A stretch of 64,000 nt of DNA, taken from JAGNLM01 sp964439835 (GTDB lineage: Bacteria; Pseudomonadota; Gammaproteobacteria; JAABTG01). Position 1 is the stretch's first letter, and each line of letters starts with the position of its first letter. Positions 6,452 to 14,207 of this stretch are shown in pieces. The notes under the pieces were generated by a model that saw only the letters and a list, made by a program, of their open reading frames with translations, was not told where the DNA came from and did no database searches. The position numbers were made by a program, and so were the translations under genes. Where the stretch lies: the NCBI GenBank assembly GCA_964439835.1, contig CAYTPQ010000007.1, forward strand, positions 1 through 64,000. The letters are read 5' to 3'.

Positions 6452-9250
6452 GTGAGACTGCTGCTGATCGTGCTGCTGCCGCTGCTGGTGGCCTGGCTTC
6501 CGGCGCTCGCCGGCCGCCGGGGTCGCACCGCCAGCGCCTGGGCCGCCGCCGCGGTCGCAGCGGTCTCGCTGGGGCTGACCGCGAGCCTCGCACCCCGGGT
6601 CTTCGCCGGCGAGGTCGTGACCGCCGCCTGGCCGTGGGTGCCCGCCATCGGCCTCGAGCTGGCCCTGCGAATGGACGGGCTGGCCCTGCTTTTCGCCCTC
6701 CTGATCCCCGGCATCGGCCTACTGGTGGTTCTGTACGCCCGCTACTACCTGGCCGAGCAGGACCCGATGGGCCGGTTCTATGCCCAGCTTCTGCTCTTCA
6801 TGGGCGCCATGCTGGGCATCGTCCTGGCGGACAACCTGCTGCTGCTCCTGGTCTTCTGGGAGCTCACCAGCCTGAGCTCGTTCCTGCTCATCGGCTTCTG
6901 GCAGCACCGGCCGGACGCGCGCCAGGGGGCGCGGATGGCGCTGGTCATGACCGGCGCCGGGGGGCTTGCGCTGCTCGCCGGCTTCCTGCTGCTCGGCGAG
7001 ATGGTCGGCAGCTACTCCCTCTCACAGGTGTTGGCCTCGGGAGAGGTCATCCGCGCCCACCCGCTCTACCCGCTCGCGCTGGTGCTCATTCTGCTGGGGG
7101 CCTTTACCAAGTCCGCCCAGTTCCCGTTCCACTTCTGGCTGCCCCACGCCATGGCGGCGCCCACCCCGGTCAGCGCCTACCTGCACTCGGCGACCATGGT
7201 GAAGGCAGGGGTGTTCCTGCTGGCGCGCCTGTTCCCGGTGCTGTCCGGTACCGACCTGTGGCTGGTGCTGGTCGCCGGCACCGGGCTCGCGACCCTGCTG
7301 TTCGGCGCCTACACCGCGCTGTTCCAACACGACATCAAGGGTCTGCTCGCCTACTCGACCATCAGCCACCTGGGGCTCATCACGCTCCTGTTCGGGATCG
7401 GCACCCCGCTGGGGGCGGTGGCGGGGGTCTTCCACGTCATCAACCACGCCACCTTCAAGGCCTCACTGTTCATGGCCGCCGGGATCATCGACCACGAGAC
7501 CGGCACCCGCGACATGCGGCGGATCAACGGGCTGTGGAAGTACATGCCGTACACCGCGACGCTGGCGATGGTGGCGGCGGCGGCCATGGCGGGGGTGCCG
7601 CTGCTCAACGGCTTTCTCAGCAAGGAGATGTTCTTCACCGAGATCCTGGACCTCGAGGCCCACCCGGCGGCGGACTGGCTGCTGCCCGGCGCCGCGGTCC
7701 TGGCCGGCGTGTTCTCGGTCGCCTACTCCTCCCGGTTCGTCCACGATGTCTTCTTCAACGGCGAGCCCATCGACCTGCCCCGGACTCCTCACGAGCCGCC
7801 GCGCTACATGAAGGTGCCGGTGGAGGTCCTGGTCGCCGTCTGCCTGCTGGTCGGCGTCCTGCCCGCGTTGACGGTCGCGCCGCTCCTGGCGGTCGCGGCG
7901 ACCAGCACGGTGGGGGGGGCGCTCCCCGAATACAGCCTGCGGGTCTGGCACGGCTTCTCGCTCCCCTTTGTGATGAGCCTGGTGGCCCTCGCCGGCGGGG
8001 TGGCAGTCTACGCGGCGCGCCACTACCTGTTCCGGTTGCACGATTGGCTCTTCCCGCGAACGGACGCCCGCAGCGGGTTTGAGCGGTTGGTGCGCCTGGC
8101 GGCTTGGCAGGCCCGGCGCCTGACGGGGGCGCTGGAGAACGGCTCGTTGCAGCGCTACCTGGCGTGGCTTCTCACGAGCGCGGTGGTCGTGGTCGCGGCC
8201 GCCCTCGGGGCCGGCGGGTCCCCCCTGAGCGGTCCGTTGCCCCAGGCCGGGGTCGACCCGATCACGGCGCTCGGCGCGCTCCTGCTGGTGGCCGGGGCCG
8301 TGGGCACCGTGTTGCGGCACCGGGAACGCCTGGTCGCTCTGGTGCACCTGAGCGTGGTCGGCCTGCTGGTGGCCCTCGGGTTCGCCCGCTTCTCGGCGCC
8401 GGACCTGGCACTGACCCAGCTCTCGGTCGAGCTGGTGACCATCGTCCTCCTGCTCCTGGCGCTCTACTTCCTGCCCCAGTCGACCCCGCCCGAGCGCTCG
8501 CGCCTGCGTCTTGGCCGCGACCTGGCCCTGGCAGGTGCGGCGGGGGTCGGCGTCGGGCTGCTGGTCTGGGGCGTATTGACCCGTCCCTACGAGACCCTGT
8601 CCGGTTTCTACCTGGACCAGAGCGTGTCGGGGGGGGGCGGCACCAACGTCGTCAACGTCATCCTGGTGGACTTCCGCGGCTTCGACACCCTGGGCGAGAT
8701 CACGGTGCTCGCGATCGCCGCCCTCGGCGTGCAGGCACTGCTGGACCGGCTGGTGCTCGCGCAGCCCCTTGCCGACGCGAGCGGCCGTCCCTGGGACGGC
8801 GACCCCCACCCCCTGATCCTGGCGGTCCTCTCCCGGTTGCTGTTGCCGATGGCGCTGCTGGTCTCGGTGTTCCTCCTGCTGCGCGGCCACAACCTGCCGG
8901 GCGGCGGCTTCATCGCCGGCCTCATCACGGCGGTCGCCCTGATCCTGCAGTACCTGGCGAGCGGCGTGGCCTGGACCCGGGACCGCCTGCTCGTCGATGC
9001 GTCGCGGCTGACCGGCGCCGGCGTGCTGGTGGCCGGCCTGACGGGGCTGGCGAGCTGGGCCTTCTCTCGGCCTTTCCTCACCTCCGCGCACGGCCACCCG
9101 CACCTTCCGCTGGTGGGGGAGGTGCCGCTCGCCAGCGCCATGGTCTTCGACCTGGGGGTGTATCTGACCGTGGTCGGTGCCACCCTGCTGATCCTGGCGA
9201 GTCTGGGGAAGGTCGCGGTCCTCGACGCCAAGGCGGGGGGGGAGGGCTGA
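6452..9250 (+). CDS. mrpA: Na+/H+ antiporter subunit A fused to subunit B
   Basis: The largest subunit of an Mrp-type multisubunit cation/proton antiporter of the inner membrane. The first about 650 residues resemble the complex I subunit NuoL: the conserved lysine helices include AFTKSAQFPFHFWLPHAMAA and the family sequence AAPTPVSAYLHSATMVKAG is complete. The region around 740-930 matches the separate MrpB protein, including LLLRGHNLPGGGFIAGLI. So subunits A and B are one 932-residue chain, as in other Pha/Sha-type operons of gram-negatives. The GTG at 6452 starts the first membrane helix directly. The downstream C gene overlaps by 1 bp (TGATG), implying translational coupling. Confidence 0.93.
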   Translation: MRLLLIVLLPLLVAWLPALAGRRGRTASAWAAAAVAAVSLGLTASLAPRVFAGEVVTAAWPWVPAIGLELALRMDGLALLFALLIPGIGLLVVLYARYYLAEQDPMGRFYAQLLLFMGAMLGIVLADNLLLLLVFWELTSLSSFLLIGFWQHRPDARQGARMALVMTGAGGLALLAGFLLLGEMVGSYSLSQVLASGEVIRAHPLYPLALVLILLGAFTKSAQFPFHFWLPHAMAAPTPVSAYLHSATMVKAGVFLLARLFPVLSGTDLWLVLVAGTGLATLLFGAYTALFQHDIKGLLAYSTISHLGLITLLFGIGTPLGAVAGVFHVINHATFKASLFMAAGIIDHETGTRDMRRINGLWKYMPYTATLAMVAAAAMAGVPLLNGFLSKEMFFTEILDLEAHPAADWLLPGAAVLAGVFSVAYSSRFVHDVFFNGEPIDLPRTPHEPPRYMKVPVEVLVAVCLLVGVLPALTVAPLLAVAATSTVGGALPEYSLRVWHGFSLPFVMSLVALAGGVAVYAARHYLFRLHDWLFPRTDARSGFERLVRLAAWQARRLTGALENGSLQRYLAWLLTSAVVVVAAALGAGGSPLSGPLPQAGVDPITALGALLLVAGAVGTVLRHRERLVALVHLSVVGLLVALGFARFSAPDLALTQLSVELVTIVLLLLALYFLPQSTPPERSRLRLGRDLALAGAAGVGVGLLVWGVLTRPYETLSGFYLDQSVSGGGGTNVVNVILVDFRGFDTLGEITVLAIAALGVQALLDRLVLAQPLADASGRPWDGDPHPLILAVLSRLLLPMALLVSVFLLLRGHNLPGGGFIAGLITAVALILQYLASGVAWTRDRLLVDASRLTGAGVLVAGLTGLASWAFSRPFLTSAHGHPHLPLVGEVPLASAMVFDLGVYLTVVGATLLILASLGKVAVLDAKAGGEG

Positions 9251-9594
9251 TGGAGGCCCTGGTCGCGGTCGTGGTCGGCGTGCTCACCGCTTGCGGGGTC
9301 TACCTGCTGCTGCGGGCCCAGACCTATCCCGTGGTGCTCGGGCTGACGCTCCTGTCCTACGCCGTCAACGTGCTGCTGTTCGCGATGGGCCGGCTGGTGA
9401 CCGGCGCAGCGCCCGTCATCGACGGCGCCGCCGAGCGTTACACCGACCCGCTGCCCCAGGCCCTGGTCCTCACGGCGATCGTGATCGGCTTCGCCATGAC
9501 CGCCTTCGTGGTGATCCTGGCGCTGCGGGCTCGCGGCGAGCTCGGGGTGGACCACGTGGACGGGCGTCGCGACCGGGCGGGGGAGGGTTCGTGA
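9250..9594 (+). CDS. mrpC: Na+/H+ antiporter subunit C
   Basis: A 114-residue, three-helix membrane protein of the NuoK/MnhC family. It carries the family segment VLGLTLLSYAVNVLLFAMGR, and an acidic residue follows in DPLPQALVLTAIVIGFAM. It forms part of the proton path of the Mrp complex. Its ATG shares a base with the stop codon of the A/B fusion and its own stop overlaps the GTG start of subunit D, so the genes are tightly coupled. The last 20 residues are hydrophilic and face the cytoplasm or periplasm. Length and order match the normal A-B-C-D-E-F-G arrangement. Confidence 0.93.
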   Translation: MEALVAVVVGVLTACGVYLLLRAQTYPVVLGLTLLSYAVNVLLFAMGRLVTGAAPVIDGAAERYTDPLPQALVLTAIVIGFAMTAFVVILALRARGELGVDHVDGRRDRAGEGS

Positions 9595-11114
9595 GCCACC
9601 TGGCGGCCGGCCCGCTGCTGCTCCCGCTCTTCGCCGGCCTGCTGCTGGTGCTCGGTGCCCGCGGGGCGTTGGCGTGGCAGCGAGCCGTGGGTCTCGGCGC
9701 GGCGTTGGCTCAGGTGCCGCTCGCCTTCTCCCTGCTGGCGACGGTGGCTGACGGCACTCACCTGGTGTACGCGTTGGGCGACTGGCCCGCGCCCTTCGGC
9801 ATCGTGCTGGTGGCCGACCGCCTGAGCGCCCTGCTGGTCGCCCTGACCGCGGTCCTGGCCCTGTTCGCCCTGATCCACGCCAGTCGCGGCACCGACGCCA
9901 GGGGGCGCCACTTCCACGCGCTGTTCCAGCTCCAGCTGTTCGGCATCAACGGGGCCTTCCTGACCGGCGACCTGTTCAACCTCTTCGTGTTCTTCGAGGT
10001 CCTGCTGATCGCCTCGTACACCCTGCTGCTCTACGGCGGTAGCACTGCCCGGACCCGGGCGGGGCTGCACTACGTAGTCCTGAACCTGGTCGGGTCGAGT
10101 CTGTTCCTGATCGCCGCCGGGATCCTCTACGGCATGACTGGGACCCTGAACCTGGCGGACCTGGCCGTTCAGGTGGCCGCGGTGGCGCCCGAGGATGCCG
10201 CCCTGGTCAGGGCGGCGGGGCTGCTGCTGCTCGTGGTCTTCGCCCTGAAGGCCGCGCTCCTGCCGCTCTACTTCTGGCTGCCCGCGGCCTACGCCAGCGC
10301 GGAGGCGCCGGTTGCAGCCTTGTTTGCGGTCATGACCAAGGTCGGGGTCTATGCCATCGTGCGGGTCTACACGCTGGTGTTCGGCGCGGGGGCGGGGAGC
10401 CTCGCGGGCCTCGCGGAGGCCTGGCTCTGGCCGCTGGCCCTGGCAACGCTCGCGGTCGGCGCAGTGGGGGCGCTGGGCAGCCGGAGCCTCCGGCGCCTGG
10501 TGGCCTACCTGGTGCTGGTCTCGGTCGGCACGCTGCTCGCCGGCGTCGCGCTGGCTACCCCGGCCGGCCGGGCGGCGAGCCTTTTTTATCTGCTGCACAC
10601 GACCCTCGCAACGGGGGGCCTGTTCCTGCTCGCAGACGTCATCGGGCAGCGCCGGGGCCGGCCAGGCGACGCCCTGGTGCCCGGCGCCGCCTTCGACCGC
10701 CCGCTCGTCCCCGGCGTCCTGTTCGTCGTCGCGGCGGTCGCGGTGGCGGGGATGCCGCCGCTCAGCGGCTTCCTCGGCAAGCTCCTGTTGCTCCAGGCCG
10801 GGTTGTCGGCGGGGCGAGGCGCGTGGCTCTTCGGCGTGGTGTTGGGGGCGGGACTCCTCAGCCTCGTGGCCCTTAGCCGGGCCGGGAGCACTCTGTTCTG
10901 GCGCCGGGCGGAGGGTTCACGCCCAGACGCCGCGGGGGCGGACGGCTGGGTCCCGCTCGCCCCGGCGGCTGTCCTGATCCTGGCCAGTCCGCTGCTCGCG
11001 GCGCTGGCGGGGCCGATCAGTGCGCTCACCGAGGCGACGGCGGCGCAGCTCGCCGACCCCGCGGGCTACGTGGAGGCGGTGCTCGGGCCCGGCACGTGGG
11101 GGGCTTTGCCGTGA
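9591..11114 (+). CDS. mrpD: Na+/H+ antiporter subunit D
   Basis: A 507-residue membrane subunit related to the complex I antiporter-like subunits NuoM and NuoN. Key segments are FFEVLLIASYTLLLYGG with the conserved glutamate, ALKAALLPLYFWLPAAYA with the conserved lysine, and APVAALFAVMTKVGVYAI. It probably moves protons or sodium together with subunit A. I placed the start at GTG 9591, which overlaps the mrpC stop (GTGA) and opens directly on the first helix; the frame extends upstream to 9291 only as an artefact within mrpC. The 3' end overlaps the next start by 4 bp. Confidence 0.93.
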   Translation: MSHLAAGPLLLPLFAGLLLVLGARGALAWQRAVGLGAALAQVPLAFSLLATVADGTHLVYALGDWPAPFGIVLVADRLSALLVALTAVLALFALIHASRGTDARGRHFHALFQLQLFGINGAFLTGDLFNLFVFFEVLLIASYTLLLYGGSTARTRAGLHYVVLNLVGSSLFLIAAGILYGMTGTLNLADLAVQVAAVAPEDAALVRAAGLLLLVVFALKAALLPLYFWLPAAYASAEAPVAALFAVMTKVGVYAIVRVYTLVFGAGAGSLAGLAEAWLWPLALATLAVGAVGALGSRSLRRLVAYLVLVSVGTLLAGVALATPAGRAASLFYLLHTTLATGGLFLLADVIGQRRGRPGDALVPGAAFDRPLVPGVLFVVAAVAVAGMPPLSGFLGKLLLLQAGLSAGRGAWLFGVVLGAGLLSLVALSRAGSTLFWRRAEGSRPDAAGADGWVPLAPAAVLILASPLLAALAGPISALTEATAAQLADPAGYVEAVLGPGTWGALP

Positions 11115-11605
11115 GCGGCTGGCGCTTCCGCCCGGCGCTCTCCGGGGTGTTGTTGGCCCTGTGGTTACTCCTCGCCAACAGCCTCGCCCTCGGCCAACTG
11201 ATCCTCGGCGGGCTGCTCGCCCTCGTCATCCCGCGCTGGGTCGAGCCCTTCTGGCCGGCCCGCCCGCGGACCTGCCACCCGCTGCGGCTCCTGCGCTTCA
11301 CCGGCCTGGTGCTGGCCGACATCGTTCGCGCCAACGTCAGCGTCGCGCGTCTCATCCTCGGCCCCCCGGCGGCGCTGCGGCCGGCCTTCGTCGAGGTCCC
11401 GCTCGACCTGACGGACGAGTTCGCGATTACGGTCTTCGCCAGCACCGTCTCGCTGACGCCGGGCACGGTGTCGGCGACGGTCAGCGCCGACCGGCGGACG
11501 CTGCTGGTCCACGGGCTGGACGTGGCGGACGGTGCGGCCCTCGCGGCAGAGCTGAAGCAGCGCTACGAGGCCCCGCTCAAGGAGATACTGGAATGCTCGA
11601 GCTAG
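11111..11605 (+). CDS. mrpE: Na+/H+ antiporter subunit E
   Basis: A 164-residue MnhE protein. Two or three N-terminal helices are followed by a soluble domain with FASTVSLTPGTVSATV, the hallmark of the family, and VHGLDVAD. It stabilises the Mrp complex and is needed for assembly. The GTG at 11111 overlaps the mrpD stop codon (GTGA); an upstream GTG at 11096 is possible but lies inside mrpD and adds only five residues. The 3' end overlaps mrpF by 13 bp. Nothing is missing relative to the family. Confidence 0.92.
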   Translation: MSGWRFRPALSGVLLALWLLLANSLALGQLILGGLLALVIPRWVEPFWPARPRTCHPLRLLRFTGLVLADIVRANVSVARLILGPPAALRPAFVEVPLDLTDEFAITVFASTVSLTPGTVSATVSADRRTLLVHGLDVADGAALAAELKQRYEAPLKEILECSS

Positions 11606-11862
11606 CGGTACCGGTTGCGCTCGCCCTCCTGGCGGTGGCGCTGCTGCTCAACCTGTGGCGACTGGTGCGGGGTCCCGACCTCCCGGATCGGGTGCTCGCC
11701 CTCGACACCATGTACGTGAACGCAATCGGGGTGATCGTTCTGTTCGGCGTGTACCTGGACACCGCGATCTACTTCGAGGCCGCGCTCATCATCGCGATGA
11801 TGGGCTTCGTCGGGACGGTGGCGCTCGCCAAGTACCTGCTGCGGGGAGACATCATCGAGTAG
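11593..11862 (+). CDS. mrpF: Na+/H+ antiporter subunit F
   Basis: An 89-residue MnhF protein with three membrane helices. It has the family sequence RLVRGPDLPDRVLALDTMYVN after helix one and a glutamate in YFEAALIIAMMGFVGTVALAKYL. In Mrp systems subunit F is also linked to bile salt or cholate resistance. The ATG lies within the 3' end of mrpE, so translation is probably coupled. A spacer of 63 bp separates it from mrpG, the longest gap in the operon. Confidence 0.92.
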   Translation: MLELAVPVALALLAVALLLNLWRLVRGPDLPDRVLALDTMYVNAIGVIVLFGVYLDTAIYFEAALIIAMMGFVGTVALAKYLLRGDIIE

Positions 11863-11925
11863 GCGGGGCTGAGGACTGAGGCGCTTCGTTTCAGCCGCGT
11901 CGACGGGTAGGGGAGGGCGGTTCGC

Positions 11926-12261
11926 GTGCTTGAGGGGTCGGTCGAGTTGGTGGTTGCGGCACTGCTACTGGTGGGTGCGGGTTTCGCCCTGGTCGGCTCC
12001 GTCGGCCTCGCGCGGCTGCCGGACTTCTTCATGCGCCTGCACGGTCCCACCAAGGCCACGACCCTGGGCGTGGGGGCGATGATCGTCGGCTCGGCGCTCT
12101 ACTTCAGCACGCGAGGCGACGGGCTGAGCCTGCACGAGCTGTTGATTACCCTGTTCCTGTTCATCACCGCGCCGGTCAGCGCGCACATGCTGGCGAAGGC
12201 CGCGCTGCACCTGAAGGTCGCGACCCGCTCGCGTCCCGCGCCACCGCCCGGCGGGACCTGA
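11926..12261 (+). CDS. mrpG: Na+/H+ antiporter subunit G
   Basis: A 111-residue MnhG protein, the last gene of the mrp operon. Three helices carry the family motifs GSVGLARLPDFFMRLHGPTKATTLG and ITAPVSAHMLAKAA in order. It packs beside subunits E and F in the membrane. The start is GTG at 11926, preceded by a GGGGAGGG ribosome site. The next gene is convergent, so the operon ends here, although no U-tract terminator was seen in the 26-bp gap. Confidence 0.92.
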   Translation: MLEGSVELVVAALLLVGAGFALVGSVGLARLPDFFMRLHGPTKATTLGVGAMIVGSALYFSTRGDGLSLHELLITLFLFITAPVSAHMLAKAALHLKVATRSRPAPPPGGT

Positions 12262-12287
12262 GGGCGGACCGCGCGGGCACGCCCGGG

Positions 12288-12536
12288 TCAGCCCATCCGC
12301 CGGCGGAAGACCTCGACCAGGTACAGGAGCCCCACGGCGCCGGCCGTGGCGGTGATGAGGTGGGCGATGAGGCCGTGCGCGTGGAAGCCGACGAGGCCAA
12401 TCACGAAACCACCGAACAGCGCGCCGACGACCCCCACGACCAGGTTGCCGAGGAGGCCGTAGCCGCGGCCGCGACGCACCAGGCCGGTCACCCAGCCCGC
12501 CAGTATCCCGATGAGAACGTCGGCCAGGAGGCCCAT
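12288..12536 (-). CDS. GlsB/YeaQ/YmgE family membrane protein
   Basis: An 82-residue protein with three glycine-rich helices and the family pattern GWVTGLVRRGRGYGLLGNLVVG (shown across two short segments) followed by GALFGGFVIGLVG. The family was once called transglycosylase-associated and is linked to general stress in several bacteria; no enzyme activity is established. A second member lies at 47170-47421. It is convergent with mrpG and is followed 13 bp upstream by the end of another small gene on the same strand, so the two may be cotranscribed. Confidence 0.88.
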   Translation of the reverse strand: MGLLADVLIGILAGWVTGLVRRGRGYGLLGNLVVGVVGALFGGFVIGLVGFHAHGLIAHLITATAGAVGLLYLVEVFRRRMG

Positions 12537-12549
12537 CGCCCGGACTCCG

Positions 12550-12771
12550 CTAGTCCCAGAGGATGGTCTCGTCGTCCTGGGTGCGCCGGTAGAGGCGGAT
12601 CGAGCAGGCCTCGGGGACGCGGGGCGCGATCGCCAGGTAGGCCAGGCGGCTGTCCTGGGATTCGAGGTCGATCGTCAGCGCGCCGTCGCCGGCGCCCTCC
12701 AGAACGAAGGGGGAATTCGACCGGTCCTGGACCTCGTCACCGGTCATGGGGTCGCGGTTCGTGACTCGCAT
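12550..12771 (-). CDS. Uncharacterised small soluble protein
   Basis: A 73-residue protein that I do not recognise. It starts MRVTNRDPMTGDEVQD and has no signal peptide or membrane helix; the composition is acidic and the middle looks like beta strands (FVLEGAGDGALTIDLES). I chose the ATG at 12771; a frame five codons longer is also open. It reads like a real gene because codon use is typical and it sits 13 bp before the GlsB-like gene on the same strand. Function unknown. Confidence 0.55.
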   Translation of the reverse strand: MRVTNRDPMTGDEVQDRSNSPFVLEGAGDGALTIDLESQDSRLAYLAIAPRVPEACSIRLYRRTQDDETILWD

Positions 12772-12972
12772 CGCGGCAGCCCTCACCCGGGAAAGCCGGG
12801 CACCATTCTAGCTAGACTTCGCCCCGGGGGGCGTGTTCTGGTTGGGGCTCCGCCTCCGACGTCACCCGCTTGAATCGAGCCGCGCGCGTGCTAAGGTGCA
12901 GGCGTTCTATCCAGGGCCCCTCCAGGAACGCGCTGTTGGCGCACGCAATTCTGCGGGCTCGGCGGGGTCGCG

Positions 12973-13455
12973 GTGCGTGCAAGCTCCGACGAGGCACGAG
13001 TGCGGATCTGGGTCGACGCGGACGCCTGCCCCAAGGTGGTCAAGGAGATCCTGTTCCGGGCCGCCGACCGGCTGCGCCTGCCCGTGACCCTGGTGGCCAA
13101 CCAGCCGGTCGCAGTTCCACGGTCCCCCTACATCCGCGCCCTGCGCGTGTCGGCGGGCTTCGACGTGGCGGACAACCAGATCGTGCGCGACCTCCAGCCC
13201 GACGACCTGGTGGTCACGGCGGACATCCCCCTGGCCGCGGCGGTGCTGGAGAAGGGCGGCCACGCCCTGAACCCGCGCGGTGAGTGGTACACGCGAGACA
13301 CCATCCGCGATCGGCTGGTGATGCGTGACTTCATGGAGACGCTGCGCAGCAGCGGCGTGGTGACGGGTGGCCCGCCGCCGCTCTCCCAGACCGACCGCAA
13401 GGCCTTCGCCGACGCACTGGACCGCTTCCTCGCCCGCCCGGGGGCCACGAGATGA
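12973..13455 (+). CDS. YaiI/YqxD family (UPF0178) protein
   Basis: A 160-residue soluble protein of the DUF188 family, which has a PIN-like nuclease fold. The N-terminus has the diagnostic RIWVDADACPKVVKEIL, followed by TLVANQPVAVPRSPYIR, a VTADIPLAA segment with an aspartate, and the family tail FADALDRFLAR. The acidic residues could bind a metal, but no substrate is known. The start may be GTG at 12973 or the in-frame GTG at 13000, which would give a more typical N-terminus for the family. It stands alone between a divergent small gene and the lipocalin gene. Confidence 0.88.
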   Translation: MRASSDEARVRIWVDADACPKVVKEILFRAADRLRLPVTLVANQPVAVPRSPYIRALRVSAGFDVADNQIVRDLQPDDLVVTADIPLAAAVLEKGGHALNPRGEWYTRDTIRDRLVMRDFMETLRSSGVVTGGPPPLSQTDRKAFADALDRFLARPGATR

Positions 13456-13539
13456 GTTTGCCCCGGGTCGAGGACCACCCCGAGCCGTCTTTCGCGGACG
13501 GTCTACAGACAGACTGACCATGAGCTCGCAGGAGGTCGC

Positions 13540-14121
13540 GTGACCTTGGCCGATCCCTCACGCCTTCGTCGTCTCACCCGGCTGATCGCACCGTTCGCGG
13601 CGATCCTGCTGACCTTCCTGCTGGGCACGAGCGGCTGCTCGACGGCGCCGCCCGAAGGCGTTACGGCGGTTACCCCGTTCGACGTCCGCCGCTACGAGGG
13701 CCGATGGTACGAGATCGCCCGGCTCGACCACTCGTTCGAGCGCGGTCTCACCGACGTCCGCGCGACCTACCGGCTGCAGACGGATGGCAGCGTCGAGGTG
13801 GTGAACCGGGGTTACGACCCCAAGAAAGGCGCCTGGCGCGAGGCGGTGGGGCGCGCGCTCTTCACCGGCGATCCCAATCGCGGCTCGCTGAAGGTCTCGT
13901 TCTTCGGGCCGTTCTACGGCGGTTACCACGTGGTGGCGCTGGACCAGCAACAGTACGCCTGGTCCCTGGTGATAGGGCCCAACCGGGACTATCTCTGGAT
14001 CCTGGCCCGCGAGAAGCAGCTGCCCGAAGACGTGCGCGCGCGGCTGCTGGAGGAGGCCCGCCGCCTCGGGGTGGACGTTGGCCAGCTGATCTGGGTGGAG
14101 CACTCGCGCAGCGACGGGTAG
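13540..14121 (+). CDS. blc: Outer-membrane lipocalin Blc
   Basis: A 193-residue lipoprotein. The signal sequence ends in a lipobox LLGTSGCS (cysteine near 33). The mature part is a bacterial lipocalin: VRRYEGRWYEIARLDHSFER near the N-terminus holds the GxW signature, and YAWSLVIGPNRDYLWILARE is the second family block. Blc binds lysophospholipids or fatty acids at the outer membrane and is usually a stress or stationary-phase protein. Start is GTG at 13540 with AGGAGG 7 bp upstream. It is convergent with the SulP gene. Confidence 0.92.
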   Translation: MTLADPSRLRRLTRLIAPFAAILLTFLLGTSGCSTAPPEGVTAVTPFDVRRYEGRWYEIARLDHSFERGLTDVRATYRLQTDGSVEVVNRGYDPKKGAWREAVGRALFTGDPNRGSLKVSFFGPFYGGYHVVALDQQQYAWSLVIGPNRDYLWILAREKQLPEDVRARLLEEARRLGVDVGQLIWVEHSRSDG

Positions 14122-14207
14122 CCAGGGCCTGCGGTGGCCTTGATGCTGTCGTTCAGCGTCACTTGGGGCAGGGTGAGGATGCTCGCGCGCGTGGTGCACG
14201 TGCCGGA

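Noticed and set aside
7463..9103. Long minus-strand open frame within the mrp operon
   Set aside because: It is the shadow of a highly conserved membrane protein; the composition is Gln/Arg/His-rich and no motif or ribosome site supports it.
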